From Todiramphus chloris collaris (lineage: Eukaryota; Chordata; Aves; Coraciiformes; Alcedinidae), in contig JANVCC010000125.1 of the NCBI GenBank assembly GCA_025345505.1, positions 5,303,388 to 5,367,387 of the forward strand: DNA of 64,000 nucleotides, in the 5' to 3' direction. Shown here piece after piece: positions 20,027-29,592 of this stretch (the stretch's first letter is position 1; each line of letters begins with the position of its first letter). The position numbers and the translations under genes were made by a program. The notes beneath the pieces were generated by a model. It was not told the DNA's origin, did not search any database, and saw only the letters and a list, made by a program, of their open reading frames with translations.

Positions 20027-22246
20027 AGCAGAAGAACCTATCCCAGCAATGCAAAAAAGGGGTGCAGGCTGATAGTGAAGGGCTTCATTGCTGCTCTATA
20101 ACTGAAGAGCTTTGAATTGAGATGTTGCACTTCAAATCCCTTGAAATAAATAGGTCGGGTTTTGAGTGCAGTGCACTGTTTTTGCTGTTTGATGCAAACT
20201 CTTCAGGAAAAGTGAGCCATGCTCCATGTAACTGACCTGGAATTCTTTCATCGCTTTTTCTTCCCAGGATAAACAGCTTTACACCCTTCAACAATCCTCT
20301 TTGTTAGGTAAATGTCTAATATTTTTCACTATATCAAGCTAAATCCTGGACATTATGCCAAACAGCTCCCCAGACTCTCCCTTTGAAAAAAAAAAAAAAA
20401 AAAAAAGAAATTGTTAAGCTTTTAATTTTCTGTCTTTTAGGGCCATCAGGCAGATTAGATGGTCTCTGCTTAGGCAGAGGGATAAGTGGCTGTTCCCAAC
20501 AAACACCATCCCCTGGACTTTGATGGACTCCATGGAGTCGAGTAGGGCTCTTCTACCTACAGTGCTGAGGAATGAGATTATTCATTTTCCAGTATGACAG
20601 TGGTGAAGTACCCCTGAGACTGATGGTGCAGCTGATAACCATTCAACATTTTCACCAGTGTCTTGGATGGAGATGCATCCTCCACAAGTTTGTGAGTCAC
20701 AATTAAAAGGGGACACTGGCACAATGAATGGCAGAGCCTTGGTCTAGAGGGACCCTAAGAAGGGCTGGGGCAACACGACCATCATGAAGGAGGTGCACAA
20801 AGCTCTCTGCTGGCATTGGAGTGACACCAGACTGGGAACTGATGGGAAAGCAGCTGGGAACTGGCTGGGGAATATGTGGTTGAGCTGTCCTTGTGTTGTG
20901 GGCTGGCAACTGATACCAGGTTGAACATGAGCCATCACTCATTCTCATCCCAAACAAAGCACAACACACATGGGACTACAGACTCCAAAGAATCTTCCCA
21001 CCAGCAAGTATATGATTGCATGGATCACCCACACTTTAAGCACCACTGGGTCCTGCTACTTACGGCTTGATCTGGACTTCATGGACCTGCAGCATTGCAG
21101 CTTTTCTGCTCTTCCCAGAGTCCAGGCTGTTGCATGGTCTCACTGCATGGAAAAGATCTTCAGCAATGTCCTGTAGGCAGGGTGTGAGGCCCAGCTCCCA
21201 CAGAGATTTCCTTGAAAGCATACAAGCAGATGCAGTCCACCTCTGGTCATTCAACCCAGCCCAGATCTCCTCCCTGGGACAAGGAAACATATGCTTTATA
21301 TTTAATGATAGAGGGAGTATCGATGAAACCTTGACAAGAAAGGAGCTTTGGCACAGCAGCAAATCCAGCATCTTATAGCTCAACTCCCTCTGGTGAGTGT
21401 CTGCTCATCCATCATTGGATGAGCTGTGTGGATGGAGCTGCAAGCTTCATTCGTCTAGACAGTGGCAAGAAGACAGGAGACAAGTCCTGGAGCATGGCCA
21501 GGGCCATGGGAACTCAGTACAAAGAAGGATCAGGTGATACCAGGGGCTGGCTCTGTCGTTCTTTTGGAGGCCACCCAGACAGGGTCACTACCGACCCAAG
21601 CGTTTCATACCTGATGGTTCCCCAGCAGCATGCAGGGAAGGAAAGGGCTCCGTTTGTTCCAGTTAGGCAGACTGCAAAGAGAATCCGTGAACCTGCAAAA
21701 GAATTCACTGAAAAATTGACACAGTTAAGGAAGACAAAATAGGAAACAAATTATGGACACTCAGTTCCCAGGTCATAAAAAGAAATCACCCTCAGATGGT
21801 TTCATATCCTGCATTGTGCTGCAGGCAAGATCGATGAGAGGAGCCCAATCCACAGAGCTGTTTGTGGGGATGCTGGCATCTTCCTCAAACATGTGCAGAG
21901 AGATGCAGTGGAGGAGCCACGGGTTAACACATCAGTGCTTTTCAGATGATCTTCCCTCCACAAAAGGGACCCTGAAGAATAGAAGAAGTCCTACTGGTGA
22001 GGAACAGTGAAGGGACCTGCCAGTGTTGTATGTAAAAACTAAGTTGTCCACCTGCCCAGGAACACCTGTGTGGAAACACATCCAGAGGCTTAGGAGAAGG
22101 GATTTTCTGGATCCTGTTGACATCCATAAATTCGTCCAGTTTCTGGCTTTGCCATCCAATCCTTAATGACATGTTGTTCCTCCAGGTCATCTGCAGCAGG
22201 TTCCCACTGGTCTTTGCCATCCCACCATCCCACTGGTGATTGCCAT
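20027..22246. other. Unassigned unique sequence
   Basis: No repeat family, exon or RNA gene recognised over 2.2 kb, apart from a 21-A run listed separately. Frames of 100-110 codons near 21067-21742 have no recognisable product. Confidence 0.45.
20386..20406. repeat. Poly-A run of 21
   Basis: Twenty-one consecutive A, followed by GAAATTGTTAAGC. No SINE, CR1 or processed pseudogene body is visible to its left, so I call it a simple homopolymer rather than a retroposon tail. Confidence 0.9.
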
Positions 22247-22570
22247 TATAGAACTGTAGAATCATTTAAGTTGGAAGAGACCCTTAAGATCATGGAGTCC
22301 AACTGTTAACCCAGCACTGACACATCCACCACTAAGCCATGTCCCTCAGCACCACATCTGCACAGCTTTGAAACCTCTCCAGGGATGGGGACTCCACCAC
22401 TGCCTTGGACAGCCTGGGACAGGCCTTGACAACCCTTTCAGTGAATAAACCCTTTCCTAATACCCAACCTAAACCGCCCCTGGCACAACTTGAGGCCATT
22501 TCCTCTTTTCCTATCACATATTACTTGGGAGAAGAGACCGACCCCCACCTCACTCCAACCTCCTTTCAGG
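22247..22570 (-). mobile_element. CR1 LINE 3' end, 'CCAGCACTGACACATCC' variant
   Basis: Antisense CR1 from TAGAACTGTAGAATCATTTA through CACATCTGCACAGCTTTG and AGGCCTTGACAACCCTTTC to CTTGGGAGAAGAGACCGACC and CTCCTTTCAGG. It shares nearly all bases with 8984-9279; about eight differences are seen over the best-matching 215 bp. Confidence 0.95.
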
Positions 22571-23573
22571 ATGTTCATCACTAGAACAGGTGGGAAAACT
22601 GGGGTTCAAGGGTGGGAAGTGACTTGACCAGGAACTCCCACAGCATGAGGATGGTTTTGTCCCAAATCCTGTGCCCTCATCCCCATCTCCCAAGCCTCCT
22701 TGCCTCTCCTGGAGAGATGTGTTTTAAGCAGCTTGTACAGAAACCACCCCCAGGAGTCCTTGTGGCTCTCCACAGGTTTGATTAGCTGGAGTTGCATTTT
22801 CAAGGGCCTCATTGGACACCTCCAGCTTAGGAGGGAGCACAGACCACTCTGCAGCCTCAAACAACTTCTTGATGTTAAATTCCCCAATCTCCCAGTGCTG
22901 AATCCACCTTGAAATTAGTCTCAAAACCTCTCTTTGCAAGCAGACAGGAAGGGGGCTTAGGAGGAGGAGGGGAGGTGGAAGGAAAAAGAAATTAGATATA
23001 TTTTCTGCAAGAAGAAGAATTAAAAGGAAAAATTCAGCTTGGTAGTGGAATAATGGAGTTGTGCCTGGGAAGTACTGTGTTGTGATGGAGCAGCAAGGGA
23101 GAGGTAACGGTGGGGAGCAGGCATGTGAGATATGCTGGCAGCAGTGGGAGGGCTCCAGGAGCACTGCTGGCAGCAGCAAATTGGGCATCTTGCCCAGGTC
23201 AGCCCTGGCCAAGGTCAAAAGCCAGGGTCATGGCAGGGGTAGTGCAGAAATACAGGAAGGATTTAACCACAATGATGACAAATACTAAAAATCTGTTTTC
23301 CTGTGCTTCCCCACCATGTGTGTGTCTGGGGTGTGTGATGGGCTTTTCCCATGGAGACATTCACAACCTATACCTGGAACGAGGGCTAGTCCTATTTCTA
23401 GTGCAGGTGACCTGGTTTCTGCAAAACGGAGCATGGTAAGAGAGAGGATTACATCCAAACTAGTTGCTTTCGTCTAGCATAACTCTGCCTGTCACTGAAG
23501 GAAGCACTTCTAGCTCTCTCCAGAGAGGAACAAGAGCATCATCCCCTTATAACTGATGGTTGAGGAATTATAC
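22571..23573. other. Unassigned unique sequence
   Basis: No gene or repeat family recognised. A purine-rich stretch (about 22945-23030, GGAGGAGGGGAGGTGG) lies in the middle. Confidence 0.45.
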
Positions 23574-23646
23574 AATCATAGAATGGTTTGGGTTGGAAGG
23601 GACCTTAAAGATCATCTAGTTCCAATCCCCTGCCATGGGCAGGAAT
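23574..23646 (-). mobile_element. CR1 LINE 3' end, very short
   Basis: Antisense: AATCATAGAATGGTTTGGGT, GGAAGGGACCTTAAAGATC, AGTTCCAATCCCCTGCC and ATGGGCAGG. Only about 70 bp with good identity, so it was 5'-truncated at insertion. Confidence 0.93.
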
Positions 23647-23989
23647 CAGAAGAGGGATTCTCTACTGATGGGACTTGGAGACACCTATGTCCCTGCCAGC
23701 CCATGGTTTTCCTCAAGCCTCTTGCAATACCCTGGCAAAGAGATGGTTTGGCAACATCTTCAAAGCCAGAAGCTTGTTCTTCATCCAGCTCTGTTGCAGG
23801 CAGGGAAAACACCAGATTCCTATGTTCCCAGGGAGAGTGGTATACAAATCTCCTTTCAGGATATATGAACTGATTTGAAGTGATTGTTAGAAAGGATCTA
23901 AGTCCAGTTAGCGCCTGGTTTTCGTTGCCCGCCCCAAATCAACTTTTTCAGGGGAAAGACTGTTTCTCCCTCCCCTTTTCTCCTCCTGC
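23647..23989. other. Unassigned unique sequence
   Basis: Nothing recognised between a CR1 tail and a CNE-like block. Confidence 0.35.
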
Positions 23990-24270
23990 CCTCCCCGTCA
24001 TCCACTCCAAGCTTGACAGGGACAGGTCAGTCCATCCATCACCGCTAATCTTTAGATACTTTTAGTGTCACTCTAATGACAGCACACCTCTCTCCCAAGT
24101 CACCGAGCTGCTGCAATAAAAACCTCTTAAGACCAGCAACCCCTCTGAGCAAAGTGGTTTGCCCGCTGCCTGGGCCCTTCCTTCCTTCTGGAAATGGCAT
24201 CTGGCTGATTAACCCTGATGCCCATGTCAAGAATCGGACATGAAACCTTCCACTTTTAGATGTATTCAAG
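23990..24270. promoter_or_regulatory. Candidate conserved non-coding element
   Basis: Unique block with CACCGCTAATCTTTAGATAC, AGTGTCACTCTAATGACAGC, GCTGCAATAAAAACC, CTGGCTGATTAACCC and TGAAACCTTCCACTTTTAG. TAAT and MEIS-like TGACAG cores are close together. Weaker than the blocks at 51-55 and 62 kb. Confidence 0.33.
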
Positions 24271-24590
24271 TGCTTTATGGGAAGTGCTCAGAAGTATCCG
24301 ACCCCCTTTACCTGCCCTCCCACCCCTCCCTGATCCTATCCCTCCCCTCTACTCTGGAGATCAAGAAACTCAGGGGATGCTTTCAGGACCACCCTGGGTG
24401 TTTAAGCTTATTCCCCCACACACACTCCCTCCCTGTTTCATGGGTGTTGAGGACATTTTTCCACTCTATTAGTCTATTAGTGCTCTGTGGTGTGTTAAGA
24501 TGGCTTTGCCATATGACCTCAGGCTTAGCCATGGCTTGTCAGATAAGAGACACGGATCAGTTCCCAGCAGCTCTATCCATAGTTGTAATG

Positions 24591-24632
24591 TCATAGAGTC
24601 ATGGAATCATAGAATCATAGAATGGTTTGGAT
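24591..24632 (-). mobile_element. CR1 LINE tail remnant
   Basis: TCATAGAGTCATGGAATCAT, AGAATCATAGAATGGTTTGG: three tail octamers followed by at most a few bases of CR1 body. It is the shortest CR1 trace in the window. Confidence 0.85.
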
Positions 24633-24751
24633 ATTCAGAGGTGTTCAGACAACACCTGAGATGTAGCTGTCCTGTTTTACAGGGTAAGATGGTATAAAAT
24701 AAACAATTTCTTACCTGCTGACCTTCAGAGCAGGAACTGGCAGATATCTGC

Positions 24752-24766
24752 TTTTTTTTTTTTTTT
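24752..24766. repeat. Poly-T run of 15
   Basis: Fifteen T, then AGTC and six more T, immediately left of a sense CR1. It may mark the target-site side of that CR1 or a simple homopolymer. Confidence 0.85.
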
Positions 24767-24780
24767 AGTCTTTTTTCAGG

Positions 24781-25286
24781 GAAATACTGGAGAGAGTCCA
24801 TCAGAGGCTTCAAAAATGCTGAGGAGATTGGAGCAGCTCCATGATGAGGAAAGGCTGAGAGACCTGGGGCTGTTTAGCCTGGAGAAGAGAAGACCGAGAA
24901 GGGATCTCATCAAAGCTAGTCAATAGCTAAAAGGTCCTTGGGGGGCAAGAGGATGGGGACAGATTCTTGTCAGTGGTGTCCAGACACTTGTCAGTGGTGT
25001 ACAGCTACAGGACAAGGGGCAATAGGCACAAACTGGAGCCCAGGATGTTCTATCTGAACATGAGGAAAAAATTCTTTGCTGTGATGGTGCCAGAGTCTGC
25101 CCCAGACCAATCAGAGAGGTTGTGGAATTTCCTTCTCTGGAGAGATTCCAAACCCACTTAGACAACGCAATCCTGGACACCCTGCATTGAGTGACCTTGC
25201 TTTAGCAGGGTGGTTGGACCAGATGATCTCCAGAGGTCCCTTCCAACACCAGCCATGCTGGGATTCTGTGATTCCACGATTCTGTG
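24781..25286 (+). mobile_element. CR1 LINE 3' end with 21-bp internal duplication
   Basis: Sense CR1: TACTGGAGAGAGTCCATCAG, GATGAGGAAAGGCTGAGAG, CTGGGGCTGTTTAGCCTGG, GGACCAGATGATCTCCAGAG and the tail ATTCTGTGATTCCACGATTC. The segment CTTGTCAGTGGTGTCCAGAC plus A is repeated in tandem (24966-24986 and 24987-25007). Confidence 0.95.
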
Positions 25287-26528
25287 GCTTCCAGCCCCAA
25301 ACCAGATATTCTTGCCACCCCTATTTACAAGATAAATGGAATCAGATGGCTACCAGAGGGCATCACAAGGCAATGCTCTTACAAGCTCCTGTCTTCACTG
25401 GGTTTTGGCTGTTTCAGTTCTTTCTTTTCCCCCTTGTCATCATCGATACATATGAGTGAGAGGGCAGCAACCTCTTGGATGGGATGCGAACCACAGAACA
25501 TTGTGTGTCTCTTTCTGGGGTGCAAGTGTATGATCTATCCTGAGCACTGTTCTCCCTTCTTGAGGCAGCCAGCATGTCGTTTCCCACCCCAGACTGCTGC
25601 AGAGCTATGCTGCTGCACTGGTAAAGAGCTGATGAATGAAGTGTGCAATACTATTAATAATAAATAAGCTTGTCTGTTGGTTTAGAGGATTTTGTTCTGC
25701 TGCAGGGCTCATCAAGGCATCCGTCGGGACCTGTTGCATTCAGAGGAAGCATCACATCCCTAAACCATTAAGCCATCTCCATAGCAGTGCACAACACGTT
25801 CACTTGTGGGTTGGTATAGCCCCTGAGCCCCAGGGTCTCAGCATCACGGGATGCAGGGAGGCAGCGTGAGCTCTGGCACAACTCAATGGCAGCCCAGCTC
25901 TCATGGCGTTTCCCCTCATTTCACCGAATTCAGGTTCAGAAGGTGAAAAGGTCGATAGCTCAGTATCATTCTGCTCAGATCAGCAGTTTGGTTGTGTTCA
26001 GAGAAGCACACCCTAGGGAAGGTGAGATACGTTATTCCCATGCCCTGGCGCGTGGCCCAGGCAGTGTAGGGATGAAGTCAGCAGGCTGCCAGGGGCAGAT
26101 GGGTGTGCTGAGAGCCGTAGGCAGCCAGCATGAGCTGGAGCGCGGATGAACCAGAACCAAGAGGCAGAAAGTCACCAGGAGTCAGGAAGGGCACAGTGGG
26201 AAGCTGGGATTGCATGATGCAGCCCCAACCGTTTGGGGGTTTGTGACCAACTGTGCAACTCACTCACTTGACTTCATGCAAGGCCTTGGGTATGTCTCAG
26301 GCTTTCCCATTAGAAAACAATTTCACCAATTCTCCTGAGTCACTGGGGCTATGTCTGTATTAGAAATCAGGCAGAGGTAGGGAATGTGCTCAGGACCTGG
26401 AATACAGTTGCCATTAAATTATCAGTGCAGTCCCTGGGCACCCGTGGGCAAGCCCAATTAGTTGCCTCCCAGATGATTCATGAGGACAGTTCTGCAGTTA
26501 TCATGGGATATGAAGCTGTTCCCAGTAG
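25287..26528. other. Unassigned unique sequence
   Basis: No repeat or gene recognised over 1.2 kb. Frames of up to 127 codons show no domain. Confidence 0.45.
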
Positions 26529-26925
26529 TCATAGAATCATAGAATCATTTATGTTGGAAAAGATCGTTCCTCATGACCAACCTAAATCTCCCCTGGCACA
26601 ACATGAAGCCGTTTCTTCTTGCTCTATCACTTGTGACTTGGGAGAAGAGACCAACCCCACCTGGCTCCAATCTCCTGTTGAGAGCAAGAAGGTCTCCCCT
26701 GAACCTCCTTTTCTTCATGCTCAACAGCCCCAGGTGTCTCAGTCTTTCCTCGGCACAGAGATGCTCCAGTCCCCTCAGCATTTTCGGAGCCTCTGCTGGA
26801 CTCTCTTCTTGTGTCTCTTGACCTGGGGAGCCCAGAATTGGACAGAGTACTCCAGATGTGACCTCACTAGTGTGGAGTAGATGCGGAGGACAACCTCCCT
26901 CAACCTGCTGCCCACATTCTTCTTC
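26529..26925 (-). mobile_element. CR1 LINE with internal deletion near its 3' end
   Basis: The tail ATAGAATCATAGAATCATTT and TTGGAAAAGATCG are joined at about 26570 directly to CCAACCTAAATCTCCCCTGG, skipping the middle found in other copies. The body continues through CTGAACCTCCTTTTCTTCA, CTTTCCTCGGCACAGAGATG, TGGGGAGCCCAGAATTGGAC and CAACCTCCCTCAACCTGCTG, which is antisense to the ORF2 C-terminus. Confidence 0.94.
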
Positions 26926-27716
26926 TCTGCTTAGCTGCCTTTTTGCCACTTCATGGCTCCCACATCCCTTTCCACAGATTTACGGGGCATGTAGTCACTC
27001 CTTCATGCCTGTGCAGACACAGAGCCTCAGTCTCAGGGCAGGATGGCAACAACTCCTGAAGCCTTGTGGGGACAAATTTTATAGCTCTTCTGAATCCATA
27101 ACTAATCTGAATCACTTTAAACAAAGGTATTCTTGTCAGGGACCTTTTAGGGTGTCTTGGATCACCCACTCTTGATTTGGAGCAGTTTCAGTCATATTTT
27201 TCTATGGAAGGTCCCAAATTTAGTCACAGATTTATTCTGAAGATACAGAGGCTGTAAAAGCTCCCTGGTATTTAATATTTTGTGGTTTCATTTATTGCAT
27301 TTTTCTCCACATCTCCCTTGTTTGGTGGTGCCTGGACACTGACAATTTGCAGCCTGGGCAAGGCAAAGACAAGACAATGAAACAAAAGAAAAAATCCTGC
27401 CCTCCTTATGGCAGCTCCTGTGTCTGTGACTGCTTCATCCTTGCTTTTCCACTCCCTTAAACCTCCACAAGCCCTGCTTATACCAGCCGAGCACATGCAG
27501 AAACTCTTCCTTCCCCTCCACACTCCTCCTCCCTCTTCCCCTCCGGCTGCTTGAGAAATTCAAACCTTCTTCCTATTAGGAAGAAAAAAGAGTGTGCTCT
27601 CAGGTTGAAAGGGAAAGCAGAGGAATGGGTTAAAGGGGTTTAAATTGGAGTTTTATGGATATTTCTCTCTCTCCTTTGTGAGCACATTAAACTTTTCTTT
27701 CGTTAAAAAACCAAGA
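26926..27716. other. Unassigned unique sequence
   Basis: Nothing recognised over about 800 bp. The right part (27530-27700) is AT-richer. Confidence 0.4.
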
Positions 27717-27782
27717 GGACAGGAATGGGAAAAGAGAGGAGAGAAGGGAAGGAGGAGGTGGGAAGGAGGTGGGGGGAGAAAG
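27717..27782. repeat. Purine-rich tract
   Basis: About 65 bp of almost only A and G (GGAGGAGGTGGGAAGGAGGT) on the plus strand, flanking the left of a CNE-like block. Confidence 0.75.
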
Positions 27783-28110
27783 CCCTCAGATATTCATGTG
27801 TGACACAGCTCAGGGAGGTGAGACGTGCGGCTGATTTGCTTAATGCTGACAGGTCTTTCTTCTTATTGGAAAGAAAACACAGCAGGGATCCTAAAATGCG
27901 CCGTGTAAAGGTCCGTGGCAGGAGCATTTCCAATCTTCTGTGGTGATGCTGCAGGCCAGGTATTCACACAGGCACATCAGGAGAAAATAACGCAAAAAAA
28001 AAAGTTCTTCAGGAGACTCCTATTAACCCACTGCCTGTGGTAATTAACAACCCCAAAGCTGTTCCGAAGCACCCAGCGCTCCTGAGCAAGCTGGCGCTGG
28101 GATGTGGGTG
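27783..28110. promoter_or_regulatory. Candidate conserved non-coding element
   Basis: CCTCAGATATTCATGTGTGA, GCGGCTGATTTGCTTAATGC, ATCCTAAAATGCGCCGTG, CTATTAACCCACTGCC and GTGGTAATTAACAACCCC (TAATTA 28041-28046) lie in unique sequence, with a 10-A run at 27994-28003. The mix of TAAT cores and retained CpG suggests regulatory DNA. Confidence 0.38.
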
Positions 28111-28265
28111 TGTTGGGGTGTGTGGGGCAAATAAAGGGAGAAGGGGGAGAAAAAAATGGAGAAAGAGGAGAGCCAAAGCAAGGTGAGTCAACGGGGAGGA
28201 TGGAGAGAAAGCAAAGACAAAGAGAGAGGGGATTGTACCTGAAAGAGGAGAGACAAAATGAAGAT
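28111..28265. repeat. Purine-rich low-complexity stretch
   Basis: GGGAGAAGGGGGAGAAAA, GGAGAAAGAGGAGAGCC, AAAGACAAAGAGAGAGGGG and AAGAGGAGAGACAAAATG make a broken AG-rich stretch of about 130 bp, preceded by a GT-rich patch (GATGTGGGTGTGTTGGGG). Confidence 0.65.
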
Positions 28266-28832
28266 GGGTGTTAAGATGAAGGATGCTTCCCATGTGGTCC
28301 TGCTCCCGTATGAAGCTCCTGCAGGTTTACCCACAGAGGTGTCTTGCAGAAGATTACCTGGGTATCTGGGAGGTGGGATTCCTTGTGGGACCCACCAGCC
28401 CATCTCTGCTCAGTGCCCTGGGTTGCTGTGACTCTCTCCCCGGTGAGAAGCACCCTCCGGCCAGCCTGACTGTGCTGTCTGTCTCCTCCAATGAGTGGAT
28501 GGGTTGTCCTGGGGGATTGCACATTCGCCTTCCCTCCCGTCAGCTCAGTGGACAGCAGGACGTGTCGCAGCAACATCGTGCACAACACACAAGCTGACAC
28601 AGCCGATAGTCCCTGATGCTGGAACAGCTGAGATGCTCTACAGATAAAGACAAGACTCAAGGGCAACCTCCCAGACACAAATGAGGTCACAAGGATGACT
28701 GGTGTGTCACCTATCCAAGGGGAACATCTTCTGCCTATTCTCCTTGCCATACCTGTTGTCTCACTTGTGACAGAAGCTGGGGCAGACCTTTATGGCAAGT
28801 CATGAGAACAGATGCATTCATGGCTGTACTGC
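28266..28832. other. Unassigned unique sequence
   Basis: Nothing recognised. A 159-codon minus-strand frame (28271-28750) ends beside a CR1 and shows no domain. Confidence 0.4.
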
Positions 28833-29592
28833 AGGGCAACTGTAGGGTCCTGCACCTAGGGTGGAATAACCCCCTGCACCAGTACAGGTGAGGGGTTGAC
28901 CCACTGGAAAGCAGCTCCATGGAGAACGACCTGGGAGTTCTGATGAGCAACAAGTTCACCATGAGCCAGTAATGTGTTCTTGTGGCCAAGAAGGCCAATG
29001 GTGTCCTAGGGTGCATTAAGAAGAATGCGGCCAATAGGTCAAGGGAGTTTTTTCTACCTCTCTACTCTGCCCTAGTGAAGCCACATCTGGAGTCCTGTGT
29101 CCAGTTCTGGGCTCCCCAGGTAAAGAGAGACAAGGAACTACTGGAGAGAGTCCAGTGGATGCTACAAAGGTGCTGAGGGGACTGGAGCATCTCTGTGCCA
29201 AGGAAAGGCTAAGAGACCTGGGGATGTTTAGCCTGGAGAAGGCTGAGAGGGGATCTGATCAATACTGCTCAATAGCTAAAAGGTGGGTGTCAAGAAGACA
29301 GGGCCAGACTCTTGTCAGTGGTCCACAGCAACAGGACAAGTTGGAACAGGCACAGTCTGGAATCCAGGAGGTTACCTCTGAAAAGGAGGAACAAATTCTT
29401 TGGTGTGAGGGTGCCAGAGCCCTGGCCTAGGCTGCCCAGAGAGGCTGTGGAGTCTCCTTCTCTGGAGAGATTCCAAACCTGCCTGGACAATGCGATCCTG
29501 GACCCCCTGCACTGAGTGACCTGGCTTTAGCAGATGGGTTGGACCAGATGATCTCCAGAGGTCCCTTCTAACTCCTACCATGTTGGGATTTG
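28833..29592 (+). mobile_element. CR1 LINE, longest copy in the window
   Basis: Sense CR1 of about 760 bp. It begins in ORF2 (GGGTCCTGCACCTAGGGTGG, then CCTGCACCAGTACAGGTGAG and CATGAGCCAGTAATGTG) and keeps an open stretch at 28982-29176. That stretch translates to the conserved CR1 C-terminus ([18 protein letters not shown] in part). It ends at GGACCAGATGATCTCCAGAG and an eroded tail (TACCATGTTGGGATTTG). Frameshifts and stops elsewhere make it inactive. Confidence 0.96.

Noticed and set aside
20386-20406. Poly-A tail of a processed pseudogene or SINE
   Set aside because: No retroposed body or target-site duplication could be seen to its left; simple homopolymer.
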